NCBI GenBank assembly: GCA_035296965.1
Contig: DATGZX010000424.1
Location: 1 to 52,149 of the forward strand
Direction: 5' to 3'
Source: DATGZX01 sp035296965
GTDB lineage: Bacteria > Planctomycetota > Planctomycetia > Gemmatales > Gemmataceae
DNA: 52,149 nucleotides
Shown: in pieces, positions 36,471 to 44,840 of the stretch
How the letters are laid out: every line of letters starts with the position of its first letter
Position numbering within the stretch: the stretch's first letter is position 1
The notes under the pieces: generated by a model
The model's database searches: none
Seen by the model: only the letters and a program-made list of their open reading frames with translations
Told to the model about the DNA's origin: nothing
Translations under genes and position numbers: made by a program

Positions 36471-36628
36471 AAGGGGGAATGAAATTGCTCTAGAATCGAA
36501 TGTTCACGATGAACTCGATCCGCATGGATTGATTCCCCCTGTTGCGAGTGCAAAAGTGAATGAGCTCTCTCCGATGTTCTGCAAAGCAGCCCGACACCGT
36601 TTTTCAACGGGTCGGGAGCTGCTTTTTT
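36471..36628 (+). ncRNA. Candidate small RNA with a long-range stem and intrinsic terminator
   Basis: AGGGGGAAT (36472-36480) pairs exactly with ATTCCCCCT (36532-36540) around a 51-base loop, and a strong terminator hairpin follows at 36585-36628. No plus-strand gene lies upstream that the terminator could serve, and the only short open frame lacks a ribosome binding site. A transcript starting near 36450 would be about 160-180 bases. This is structural inference only; no RNA family is recognised. Confidence 0.35.
36585..36628 (+). terminator. Strong intrinsic terminator
   Basis: AGCAGC, CCGAC and CCGT (36585-36600) pair with ACGG, GTCGG and GCTGCT (36607-36623) around a TTTTCA loop. Six T follow at 36623-36628. 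A second perfect 11-bp hairpin, CACTGGGGCAA/TTGCCCCAGTG (36633-36643 with 36656-36666), lies just downstream. Confidence 0.75.
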
Positions 36629-37058
36629 CCGTCACTGGGGCAAGCAGGGGGAAGTTTGCCCCAGTGGTAATTCAGGTCGTGATGCGCTCCTCGGGACACG
36701 CAGCCGGATCCTTCCGTAGGATGATTCCATTAGGAATCGCACAAGACCCTTGCCGTGGCCATCAAGCTCGAGTCAATCGCTTGTTAACCGCGGCTGTCTT
36801 TGTGTAATGGATTCTTAATCTACGTACGTTTCGGGAAATTGCAAATGAAAAGTTGGCCTTTTTCGGTTGTTTTTTGGAAAGATCCGGTTAAGTCCTGGAA
36901 ACACAAATTTTTTTGTATTTGTCTGCCTCGTGTGCACCCTCTTTTGTGGCTTTATCGGTGTGCCGCCTGTTTGCGCCGCTGCGCGCGGCGCGGCGCTTCC
37001 TCTATTTTGAGGACTTCGCACACAATGTAAGGAGCCTGCTTTCTCCCCTCTCCCTTGT

Positions 37059-37169
37059 GAGCCTGCTGAAAAAGGGGTCTGACCCCTTCCACGAAGGGCG
37101 ACAGATCCCCAGGATGGCGGGAAATCAGTGAAGCTTCGTAGGGGGTCAGACCCCTTTTTCAGCAGGCTC
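37059..37169. repeat. Inverted repeat with perfect 28-bp arms
   Basis: The arm 37059-37086 (GAGCCTGCTGAAAAAGGGGT...) is the exact reverse complement of 37142-37169. Each arm itself contains the palindrome GGGGTCTGACCCC. Outside, CTCTCCCTTG (near 37048-37057) is mirrored by CAAGGGAGAG (near 37178-37187), nesting one repeat in another. A further C/G-rich inverted block follows to 37280. These look like non-autonomous dispersed repeats placed just before the permease gene. Confidence 0.85.
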
Positions 37170-37342
37170 CTTGTACTCAAGGGAGAGGGGCCGGGGGTGA
37201 GGGTTTTAGACTTATTGAAGGTTCGCTCAACCCCCTCACCCCAAACCCCTCTCCCCCGAGTACGGGGGCGAGGGGCTTTCGAAGCATGAGGCATTGGTTG
37301 CGCGGCAATCAATAAAAGCACAACCGTCGCGGAGTTTTTCTC

Positions 37343-38458
37343 ATGCCACATCCTGCTCGATTCCAGCGCCTCGCTTCCGTCGCCCGCAAGGAATTCATCC
37401 ATATCCTGCGCGACCCCATGACGTTATTCTTCACCTTGTTCATTCCCATCTGCGAGATGTTCATGCTCGGCTATGCGATCGATACCAACGTGCGCAACGT
37501 GCGCACCGTCGTCTACGATCAGGCGCGCACGCAGGAGAGCCGAGCACTCCTGCGCGAGTTCGACAACTCCGGGGACATCAAGATTTCGCAATACGTGTTC
37601 ACCGACGAGGCGCTCTACAGCACCATCGTCGCCGGCAAGGCGCGCGTCGGGATCAAGATTCCGGAGGATTACTCGCGCCGACTTTTCGCCGGCGAGACCG
37701 CCCAGGTCTTGGTGCTGGTCGACGGCTCGGAATCAAGCGTCGCTGCGGAGGCGGTCAACGTCGGCAACGCGATCGCCTTGCAAGAGTCCCTGAAATTGGC
37801 CCTGGCCGGCAAAGCGCTGCCAGTCGAATCGCACCCGCAGGTCCTCTTCAATCCGGATACACGCTCGGCCAACTTCTTCATTCCCGGACTTCTGGTGGTC
37901 ATGTGCCAGATGATGGCGGTCATGCTTTCGGCAACGTCCATCGTCCGCGAGAAGGAGAACGGCACGCTCGAGCAGCTGTTCATGACGCCGGTGCGGCCGG
38001 GGGAATTGATCCTCGGCAAATTGCTCCCTTATCTCGTCCTTGATTTCGTGGAGTTCTGCAGCATCGCGTTTCTAATGCGCACGGTGTTTGGCGTGCCGAT
38101 CCACGGGCACTTCCTCACGCTGCTCGGTGTCGCCTTGCCCTTTGTCCTGGCCATGCTGGGATTGGGTCTTTGGGTGTCGACGCGCGCAAGCACGCGCGAC
38201 GCGGCCATGCAGGTTTCCATGGGCACGGTCATCCCATCGATCTTCCTTTCCGGCTACGTGTTCCCTCTGGACTCGATGCCGGCCGTTTTCTGGTATCTTG
38301 CCCAGCTCATACCCACGACCTGGATGATCGATGCGGCGCGCGGAGTCATCCTGCGCGGCGCGGGCTGGCACGAGCTGCGCTTACACGCTGTCGTGTTGTG
38401 GGCCATGGCGGGAGGGATGTTCTTGCTCAGCACGCTCAAATTCCGCAAGAGGCTCTAA
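37343..38458 (+). CDS. ABC-2 type exporter permease (YbhS/YhhJ-like)
   Basis: A 371-residue inner-membrane permease with the ABC2_membrane_3 layout: a cytoplasmic start with VARKEFIHILRDPMTLFFT, a first membrane span (FFTLFIPICEMFMLGYAI) and a large periplasmic domain of about 130 residues (NVRTVVYDQARTQESRALLR and on). Five further spans start at FFIPGLLVVMCQMMAVML. The coupling region SIVREKENGTLEQLFMTPVR and the late SGYVFPLDSMPAVFWYL are classical for the family. The ATG has GGAG eight bases upstream (GGAGTTTTTCTC). It would pair with the ATPase at 20.9 kb and HlyD-type adaptor at 9.7 kb; only one permease gene is visible, so a homodimer is likely. The substrate is not evident. Confidence 0.92.
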   Translation: MPHPARFQRLASVARKEFIHILRDPMTLFFTLFIPICEMFMLGYAIDTNVRNVRTVVYDQARTQESRALLREFDNSGDIKISQYVFTDEALYSTIVAGKARVGIKIPEDYSRRLFAGETAQVLVLVDGSESSVAAEAVNVGNAIALQESLKLALAGKALPVESHPQVLFNPDTRSANFFIPGLLVVMCQMMAVMLSATSIVREKENGTLEQLFMTPVRPGELILGKLLPYLVLDFVEFCSIAFLMRTVFGVPIHGHFLTLLGVALPFVLAMLGLGLWVSTRASTRDAAMQVSMGTVIPSIFLSGYVFPLDSMPAVFWYLAQLIPTTWMIDAARGVILRGAGWHELRLHAVVLWAMAGGMFLLSTLKFRKRL

Positions 38459-38517
38459 GTTCGAGTTTCGCAGATTTTGAAGGGCTGGCGGAGTGAATTG
38501 TTGAGGAAGGAAAAACA

Positions 38518-38587
38518 AAAGCGGCGGAATAGCGCCGCAGTCCAAAGAAATCACTTTTGGACTGCGGCGCTTTTCCGCCGCTTTTTT
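38518..38587. terminator. Bidirectional intrinsic terminator
   Basis: A long hairpin, AAAGCGGCGGA (38518-38528) with its complement at the right end and an inner GCGCCGCAGTCCAAA/TTTGGACTGCGGCGC stem, has a T-run on plus (38582-38587) and an A-run on the left that is a T-run on minus. It ends the permease gene (stop 38458) and faces the convergent DUF1573 gene (stop 38672). Confidence 0.85.
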
Positions 38588-38671
38588 CCCACTTACCCCC
38601 GGAGGGGCCGAAAATCAAAAATGGCAGTTGGTGCGAGGACAACTCGGGCACAAAGTCTTAGCGCAATTTGG

Positions 38672-39649
38672 CTATTTGCTGACGAGGGCCTTCGCCTCGA
38701 ACTCGATCTCACCGTCTTCCTTCAGATCCGTGAACACCTTCAATTTGCGCGTCAAGTCCCCCGCAGCCTTGGGCTTGAAGGTCACCGTCAAGACATGAAC
38801 TGTCTTGCTCTCGGGGGTATTATCCCGCACGCTCAGCTGATCATCCGTGCCCTGTACCTTGGTGATCCGGAACGGGTTTGTGCCCCGGACGATTACCTTG
38901 CGTGCCGCCTCGCCGCCAGGCTTGACGTCTCCGAGCGTGACCGCGGGCGGACTCACATTCAGTCCCGATTCGATCTCCACATTCAGCGGCACGCGGACCC
39001 GGGGCATCGCGGGGTTGTTGGTCTTTAGCCAAACGTCGCTGAACCATTTGCCCACGGGAGCGTCGGGCCGGACGGTAGCCGTGAGCTGGTAAGCGACATT
39101 GCCGGCCTCGCGTCGAACTTCCTTCAACGTCGTTTGCACATAATTGCTCTCGCGCTGGACATCGAGAATCTGCGATTGCCCGTCGAGGAAGGCGATGGTT
39201 ACGGATGCAGACGGGCTGCTGCCGCGCTTGGCCCTGCCGAGCGCAAACGCCTCGGGGGAGACCGTGATGTCATCGCGGCCGTTAGCCTGCACCCAGAGAC
39301 GCACCTCCTCCCATTGCGGCTGGTCGAACGTGACATAGATGGTGACATTCTTGATACCCACGAACCGGTGCGTGTCCATGGTTGCCTGGATGGCTGTGGA
39401 CTCCCCCGGCGCCAGGGTATCTCTCAGAACCTGAGCGCTGGTGCAGCCGCACGACACGCGCACCCCGGAAATATGGACGGTTTGTCCGGTGCTGTTGGTC
39501 AACCGGAACGGGTGCGTCACGGCCGGCCCGCGCGGCACCGAACCAAAGTCTTTCGCAAGATCCTCGAACATGGCGTCGGCCCAGGAACCTGCCGAGGCGG
39601 ACGCGGCCAACCAAAGACCTACGAACAACGCCAAACTCCAACGAAACAT
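38672..39649 (-). CDS. DUF1573 domain protein, secreted
   Basis: About 325 residues from ATG 39649, with GGAAAGG upstream and a signal peptide (MFRWSLALFVGLWLAASASAG). The first DUF1573/ASPM-like Ig domain contains AKDFGSVPRGPAVTHPFRLT and the SCGCTSAQV motif, whose paired cysteines are the family hallmark. A second beta-sandwich has VNIGDVKPG-type sequence (VTLGDVKPGGEAARKVIVR) and a third part ends VFTDLKEDGEIEFEAKALVS. DUF1573 proteins are periplasmic or surface proteins, very abundant in Bacteroidetes and planctomycetes, without a defined function. It is downstream of ComF on the same strand with a 250-base gap. Confidence 0.9.
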   Translation of the reverse strand: MFRWSLALFVGLWLAASASAGSWADAMFEDLAKDFGSVPRGPAVTHPFRLTNSTGQTVHISGVRVSCGCTSAQVLRDTLAPGESTAIQATMDTHRFVGIKNVTIYVTFDQPQWEEVRLWVQANGRDDITVSPEAFALGRAKRGSSPSASVTIAFLDGQSQILDVQRESNYVQTTLKEVRREAGNVAYQLTATVRPDAPVGKWFSDVWLKTNNPAMPRVRVPLNVEIESGLNVSPPAVTLGDVKPGGEAARKVIVRGTNPFRITKVQGTDDQLSVRDNTPESKTVHVLTVTFKPKAAGDLTRKLKVFTDLKEDGEIEFEAKALVSK

Positions 39650-39900
39650 GGTGAAGTGCCTTTCCTGCTGCTCCGGTGATCGCCTTAGCGCCGTGCGCCA
39701 AAGACGTGAAAGGTGGTTGGCGATCACTCTCGCTTCTATTATTTGCAGAGGGAACAATCCCTGTCAAACGGGGCAAGCGAGAAATGAAAGTCCACCTGCG
39801 AAAGGGGGGAGATACGTACAGAGTCTAGCTCCTTTTCGCCAAAGTCGCTCGTATTCCTTGCAATGCTCATAAGCGTGCAAGTCCCCGTGAATTGCGTATC

Positions 39901-40659
39901 TCATGCCTGGCTGTGTGCAAGCACCGCAACGACAACGCGGGCCGCGCCGGCGGCGCGGATGGCACGGGCGGCTTCACTTGCCGTGCTGCCCGTGGTCAAC
40001 ACGTCATCTACCAGCAGGACGGTATTGCCCGCGAGTTCGCGGCGCGGACGGGCGTAAAAGGCGCCGCGAACGTTGGCCCGGCGCATGGCGGGGGTCTGCT
40101 GAACTTGACTGGGAGTGTCGCGTCTGCGCCGTAGCCAGCGCGGACGGCATGGAATGCGGAGACGGTCAGCCAGGGCATGGGCGAGTATCTCACTCTGGTT
40201 GTAGCCCCGGGCCCAGCGGCGTTTCCAGTGCAGCGGTATGGGCACGATCCAGTCTGCAGCAATGTCACGGAGCTCGGCAGCGTGCTGGTCGGCCCACCAC
40301 TCTCCGACGGCTTCCGCGAGCGTCTCACCGGCGGAGCGCTTCAAGCGCAGGATGGCCTCGCGCAGCAGTCCCTCGTAGGGCCCAAGCCGCAGCACCCGTT
40401 CGAAATGAAACGAATGGCCGCGGCAGCGCATGCACCCGGCTTCGAGAGAAACGTATGGCCCGACCGTGCTGCCGCAGCGCGGGCAGACTGAATAGGGATC
40501 TGTCGACAAGCTTGTCCGACAGAGGTCGCAAAACCATCCGAGTCCGGACGGCAAGGGAACGTTGCAAAAGCAGCACACGCGCGGGAAGAGCAGTTGGAGC
40601 AGTCCATGTTGCAATTCCCGGGCCAGGTTTTGCCAGCGAGCGAGCCCGAAGTCGGCCAT
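39901..40659 (-). CDS. comF: ComF family phosphoribosyltransferase-like protein
   Basis: A 252-residue cytoplasmic protein with two parts. An N-terminal double zinc-ribbon has four CxxC pairs (CCFC 29-32, CDLC 44-47, CPRC 59-62, CMRC 76-79). The phosphoribosyltransferase domain has the PRPP loop VDDVLTTGST (217-226). Between them is the ComF-specific VPIPLHWKRRWARGYNQSE segment. ComF aids DNA uptake in competent bacteria, but homologues occur widely in species without known competence, where the role is unclear. ATG 40659 gives the expected length. No other competence gene is in the window. Confidence 0.92.
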   Translation of the reverse strand: MADFGLARWQNLARELQHGLLQLLFPRVCCFCNVPLPSGLGWFCDLCRTSLSTDPYSVCPRCGSTVGPYVSLEAGCMRCRGHSFHFERVLRLGPYEGLLREAILRLKRSAGETLAEAVGEWWADQHAAELRDIAADWIVPIPLHWKRRWARGYNQSEILAHALADRLRIPCRPRWLRRRRDTPSQVQQTPAMRRANVRGAFYARPRRELAGNTVLLVDDVLTTGSTASEAARAIRAAGAARVVVAVLAHSQA

Positions 40660-40853
40660 CGGCTGCCAAGATGGAAAAATGCTAGAGCGCTGTCAAAATG
40701 TCACGCTCATGACATTTGTATGCTCTAGGTTCTGCCTGGCCAGCAATAGGATCGCAAAGAAAATGTGGTTTGCGTTTCGCACGCGAGGGCACAGAGGCGG
40801 AGCGTGCGGCATCCGTGGGCGGGCGCGAAACGCAAAGTTTGTTCGACTATCGG

Positions 40854-41741
40854 TTAGGCCGCGCGCTTGAGCACCGAAAGCCCGCAGGCACGCTGGAGAG
40901 CGGCTGGAGGTGATTCCGCGGGCAGGGCGAGACTCTCGGGGGCAACGAAGTACGAATGCTCCAGCGCAAACCGGCCGCGCAGGACGGCGTGGCTGGCAAC
41001 GTCGGTGAGCACGACCCACGCCGATCCGGGTGCGAACGACCAGAAGCGTTTCGGGCCATGCTCCTGGAATTGATCGTTCGCCTTCAAGAAGTCGTGGAAG
41101 CGGAGCATGAACGCGTCGTAGACCGAACGCTGCGCTCGTCCGGGTGAGAAAATGGCGAGAAACCTTTGTTGCAGTTGCCGGCTCCATGCCAGGTCTTGCC
41201 GAGACGGCAGGCCGACTTCGGCGCCAAAGCGTTCCAGCAGTCTTCCAAAGGGATCCGAGGTGACCCAGATGCGCGGTTCGGAAGGATTGATGTTCACGAA
41301 AAGTCGCAAGATGCGGTGCCCGTTCGTCGGCCGGCTCGGGAAAGCATCCACGTGAATCAAATCGTTGCGCGCTTTCTGGCGCAACCGCCGGGTCGCCTCT
41401 TCTTCGGGCCGATAGCTGACACGGTCGAGCTGCCAGTGCCGCGCGTAACGCGGCAACGCATTCGACAGCCAACTGGTAGCAGTTTGGGCAAAGTTCTTGA
41501 GCAGACTGCGCAACCGCTCCGCCTGAGCTGAAGAATGCCCTGCATAACCGTTGGCCTTGCCGGTGTGGGGGTCGTAGCTGATGTTTTTATGTGCACGGCT
41601 CGCCAGGCGCTGTTCCAGGAGAAACTCGTGGTCCTCGCCCTGGGGCATTGGGAACGGGCAGACGGGAAAATACTCAACTTCCCCACGTTCCAAACGCTCT
41701 TCCAGCGACGGCGGTCGATTCTTATCCGAACCTGCGGTCAT
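40854..41741 (-). CDS. Kdo hydroxylase family protein (Fe(II)/2-oxoglutarate dioxygenase-like)
   Basis: About 295 residues from ATG 41741, which has GGAGG eight bases upstream. The sequence fits the KdoO/Kdo_hydroxy family: EYFPVCPFPMPQGEDHEFLL, the ISYDPHTGKANGY segment, and the iron-binding HVDAFPSRPTNGHRILRLFV block (His and Asp of an HxD motif). Then come NINPSEPRIWVTSDPF and, late, GPKRFWSFAPGSAWVVLTDV with SHAVLRGRFALEHSYFV, supplying the distal His and Arg. KdoO converts Kdo in the LPS inner core to Ko. Its presence implies a Kdo-containing LPS. It lies 71 bases downstream of the histidine kinase gene on the same strand. Confidence 0.85.
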   Translation of the reverse strand: MTAGSDKNRPPSLEERLERGEVEYFPVCPFPMPQGEDHEFLLEQRLASRAHKNISYDPHTGKANGYAGHSSAQAERLRSLLKNFAQTATSWLSNALPRYARHWQLDRVSYRPEEEATRRLRQKARNDLIHVDAFPSRPTNGHRILRLFVNINPSEPRIWVTSDPFGRLLERFGAEVGLPSRQDLAWSRQLQQRFLAIFSPGRAQRSVYDAFMLRFHDFLKANDQFQEHGPKRFWSFAPGSAWVVLTDVASHAVLRGRFALEHSYFVAPESLALPAESPPAALQRACGLSVLKRAA

Positions 41742-41812
41742 GCGACTTGCCTCCACAAGAGGGCTGAGGATGCACGAAGGCAATATGCAGCTTCCCTTGC
41801 CGCGCACTGCCT

Positions 41813-43627
41813 TCAAGAGTTCGAGAGGATGGGCAAATGCCGGCCGTTAGCAGTCTCCGGCCGGGATTCCGGTTCTTGGATTTCTGGATGAGCGACGGCT
41901 GCCAAGCGTGCGTCAATATCTGCTTCGCGGGCTAGGCTCAAGATGAATCGGGTCGGCCCGTCCGATAGGCCGTCGAAGCGCACGGAGCCCCCATTTTCGC
42001 GGGCCAGCCGCCAGGCCGTCGGCAAGCCAAGTCCCCTGCCCCGCCCCGCTTGCCGTCCTGAGTAGAACGGATCGAATAAATGATCGCGTTGAGCGGGAGT
42101 GGGGCCACCGCCATTGTCTTCAATGATGAAGTCCAAGGAGTCCTTGGCAGGTGTCTCGATGCACAGGCTCGCCCAGCCTCCGGACGGGGCGGCCTCGATG
42201 GCGTTGCGCAACAGGCACTGCAGCGCGGTGCGCACCTGCTCGGGATCGACGTGTAAATGGATGGACTGGTCGGGGTCGGTACAGCGCAACTGAATGTGCT
42301 TTTGCCCAGCCAGGTCGCTGAGGGCAAGGATCACTTCGCGGAGCAGAATCCGCACATCGACGACTTGTTTTCTGGGTTTCGGCGGGCGGGCAAACTGCAT
42401 CAGCTCATTGAGGACCTGGTGGATGCGCTGCGACTGGCCAATGATCGTCTGGAGCGCGCGCTGCCGAGAGGGATCTTCGTCTCTCCCAAGGAGGTATTGT
42501 GCTTGCCCGGAAATCACGGCCAGCGGGTTGTTGATCTCGTGAGCCGCGCCGCCGGCAAATTCGGCAAGAGCTTCCAGTTTGAGTTCTCGGAGACGCTGGG
42601 TTTCGCCGGTCCGCTGCTCTTCCAGCGCCTGGTGTAGATAATCTTGATCGCGCTCGAGTTGCTCGATGGCGGGCACCGACTGTAAGCGTTGATTATCCGC
42701 CGCCAGGGACAGGAGATCGCTCAAAAGAGGAATGCTATGCGGCGACTTCCATCCGGACTTGGGCCAGGGCAGCTCGACCGGGGCGGTCAGCTCATGGAGC
42801 AGCCCATCTCGATCGAGCGAGGCGATGCCGAGCGCTGAGCAATGTTCAGAGGGATCCGCGCCGACAACGAGGTGAAGTCCAAGACCCTGCTGCTGGCCCA
42901 TCCCGATTGCCAACTGGACGATACGAAAGAGATCGACGTCCGCGCCAAGGCCCTGGGCAATTTCGAGAGGCAGACCCAGGTGGCCGATCACGACCCCCAG
43001 CCAGCGCGGCAGGCGCCATCGCCATATCAGCCGCCGGGCGATGGCAGCTTGATCGTAGCCCCAATGGTGTTGTTGCACCGCGATCGGATTCTGCGGTAGG
43101 GCTGGATCACCCAGACAAGCCGCGGCCTGGTCGGGGTCGACGGCGCAGACCGCCAACCAGCCCAGGGGGGCCAGCAAGCCGGCCACCCAGGCAGACTCTT
43201 TATCGCAACGGCCGGAGCTTGCAGCGAGGGCAGAAGCCAAGCGCGCATAGGTCAGGCATGCATGGTAGATCGGCTGGATGGAAGACCTTGTCCAATCGAC
43301 AAAGCCGGAACCGGCGCTGCCCGCTTCAGAAACGGGAGGTAGGCCGTGGCCTCCGGGACTGGCGCCGGGCCCTGAATCACTTGCTAAATAGCGGATGGCA
43401 ACATCCAGGACGGCGGGATCCTGCAAGCTGATGGAAACGAGCGGCCGCTGGCAAGAGGCCGGGTTTCGGACCGTCTGCCGAGCTAGGAGCAGGACGGCCC
43501 CGGGGTCGTTGCGCACCTCGTCCCAGCTCTCTGCGGCGCGCGGACGTGCCAACGCCAGCAGCGAGGCAGCGCAGGGAGACAACCAAGGCAGATGGGTGGC
43601 AGCATCGCCCAGTGCCGGAACTCTCAC
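41813..43627 (-). CDS. Sensor histidine kinase with N-terminal HDOD-like domain
   Basis: About 604 residues from GTG 43627, chosen over TTG 43654 because GAAGGAG lies just upstream of the GTG. The first 300 residues resemble an HDOD module (IQPIYHACLTYARLASALAA, LLAPLGWLAVCA, then AIARRLIWRWRLPRWLGVVI); HDOD links signalling to protein interactions. A coiled coil (about 320-355) leads to the H-box FAGGAAHEINNPLAVISGQ (phospho-acceptor His near 362). The ATPase domain has N-box LLRNAIEAA, G1 IIEDNGGGP and G2 GRGLGLPTAWRLA. There is no membrane segment, so it is probably cytosolic. The response regulator gene just upstream on the same strand is the likely partner. Confidence 0.88.
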   Translation of the reverse strand: MRVPALGDAATHLPWLSPCAASLLALARPRAAESWDEVRNDPGAVLLLARQTVRNPASCQRPLVSISLQDPAVLDVAIRYLASDSGPGASPGGHGLPPVSEAGSAGSGFVDWTRSSIQPIYHACLTYARLASALAASSGRCDKESAWVAGLLAPLGWLAVCAVDPDQAAACLGDPALPQNPIAVQQHHWGYDQAAIARRLIWRWRLPRWLGVVIGHLGLPLEIAQGLGADVDLFRIVQLAIGMGQQQGLGLHLVVGADPSEHCSALGIASLDRDGLLHELTAPVELPWPKSGWKSPHSIPLLSDLLSLAADNQRLQSVPAIEQLERDQDYLHQALEEQRTGETQRLRELKLEALAEFAGGAAHEINNPLAVISGQAQYLLGRDEDPSRQRALQTIIGQSQRIHQVLNELMQFARPPKPRKQVVDVRILLREVILALSDLAGQKHIQLRCTDPDQSIHLHVDPEQVRTALQCLLRNAIEAAPSGGWASLCIETPAKDSLDFIIEDNGGGPTPAQRDHLFDPFYSGRQAGRGRGLGLPTAWRLARENGGSVRFDGLSDGPTRFILSLAREADIDARLAAVAHPEIQEPESRPETANGRHLPILSNS

Positions 43628-43670
43628 CTCGATCGCTCCTTCGATCGCGGCCAAGAGGCAAGGTCAAAGT

Positions 43671-43733
43671 GAAAAGGAAAAAGTCAAAAAGCGGAGAATT
43701 GGATCGGACCGCCCTTTTCCCTTTTTCCTTTTC
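43671..43733. repeat. Purine/pyrimidine inverted repeat between regulator and kinase genes
   Basis: GAAAAGGAAAAAG (43671-43683) is the exact reverse complement of CTTTTTCCTTTTC (43721-43733), with a 37-base loop. It sits between the stop of the response regulator gene and the start of the kinase gene. It may attenuate kinase expression or simply be a dispersed repeat. Confidence 0.7.
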
Positions 43734-43747
43734 CCCTGGTCCTTGGT

Positions 43748-44332
43748 TTAGGCCGTGGTCGGTACCGGTTCAATCTCGAGCAAGCCGCACATGTGATCGA
43801 TTAGTTCTTCAATATCGAAGGGCTTGTGCAGGAAGTCATCAGCGCCCGACAACTTCAGCTCTTGAATCTTGTCGTCTTCGATCATGCCGCTGATGCAGAG
43901 AATACGAACGTCTTCAAGCGTGGAATCGGCGCGAACGCGATGGCATACCTCTTTACCGTTAATGTCGGGCAACATGACATCCAGCACGATCAGGTCGGGC
44001 CGGTATTCCTTGACCATCATGCCTGCATCGAAGCCGGTGGTCGCCACGCGGACTTCAAAGCGCCCGTCTTCTTCCAGGACCTTCGTCATCAATTCGACCA
44101 ATTCAACGTCATCGTCAACGAGCAAAACCTTGCGCTTCCCACTTTCCAAGGCGTCCGTAGGAATGCCGTTGTCCTTCATGAACTTGTAGAGAGCTTCCCG
44201 GGGGATGCGGCGGAACCGGGAACCCGGGACCCGGAACCCCTTCAGTTGCCCGTTGTCGAAACAACGGATAATGGTTTGTTGGCTGACCTTGCAGATTTTG
44301 GCGGCTTCGCCGGTCGTGAAAACGGTCTTCAT
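43748..44332 (-). CDS. Response regulator with N-terminal excisionase/MerR-like HTH
   Basis: A 194-residue protein from ATG 44332. Residues 1-55 form an excisionase/BldC-type winged HTH (TTGEAAKICKVSQQTIIRC, then a FRVPGSRFRRIPREALYKFM wing). Residues 66-185 are a receiver domain with the acidic pocket DDD (73-75), phospho-acceptor D118 in LIVLDVMLPD, switch S148 and K170 in LHKPF. Having the DNA-binding domain before the receiver is the reverse of the usual order; I have seen this order mainly in planctomycetes and related phyla. It precedes the histidine kinase gene by 120 bases on the same strand. Confidence 0.9.
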   Translation of the reverse strand: MKTVFTTGEAAKICKVSQQTIIRCFDNGQLKGFRVPGSRFRRIPREALYKFMKDNGIPTDALESGKRKVLLVDDDVELVELMTKVLEEDGRFEVRVATTGFDAGMMVKEYRPDLIVLDVMLPDINGKEVCHRVRADSTLEDVRILCISGMIEDDKIQELKLSGADDFLHKPFDIEELIDHMCGLLEIEPVPTTA

Positions 44333-44840
44333 GCGTTCATCCACCCCTGACTGACCAATGGCCAGTCGCACCGTATGGCCCTGGCGGCGTCTCTCCGTAA
44401 GACGTGCAGGGACCAAAATCATCCTTGATTTGCCTCTTGCTCTACCGTCGAGCAATCCAGTAGCCCTGGTAGCTCTGTCGTCGGGCAGTTGTGCAATCCT
44501 CTCGGGTGGTACTCAGCCCACTCCTGTTCCGGATGTTGCAGAAATCAAGAAGGGAGGGTTACCAAGATGCCACAGCTAGGGATTATAACTGCCTAGCAAA
44601 CCGTGTCAACGCGAATCCTTTTGTCACCCAAGTTGTAAATCATTGCTGGGAAATGCTTTCCTTCTCTCGGTGCAATTTTATTATCCAACCGGCAAATCTT
44701 TCGTATTGCGAGGCTTTCCATCCATTTCCCGTCGTCTTCCGAGTGCCGCCTATTCCACCTCGCTTGCCTCCTCGCCTCTCTTTATCGGTGGAAGATCTTC
44801 GTTCATTGCATCTTTTTCTCCATTTTGACAGACCGAATTG
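44333..44840. other. Intergenic region upstream of the response regulator
   Basis: Five hundred bases without a convincing gene separate the end of mnmG from the response regulator start. The part nearest 44333 should contain the regulator's promoter on minus, but no clear boxes or riboswitch are seen. Confidence 0.4.

Noticed and set aside
37294..38043. Alternative plus-strand frame over the permease gene
   Set aside because: The permease frame has the correct membrane segments and ABC-2 motifs. The alternative is Arg/His-rich without domains.
40693..41472. A 259-residue minus-strand frame over the Kdo hydroxylase gene
   Set aside because: It is out of frame with the conserved protein and Arg/Pro-rich without motifs.
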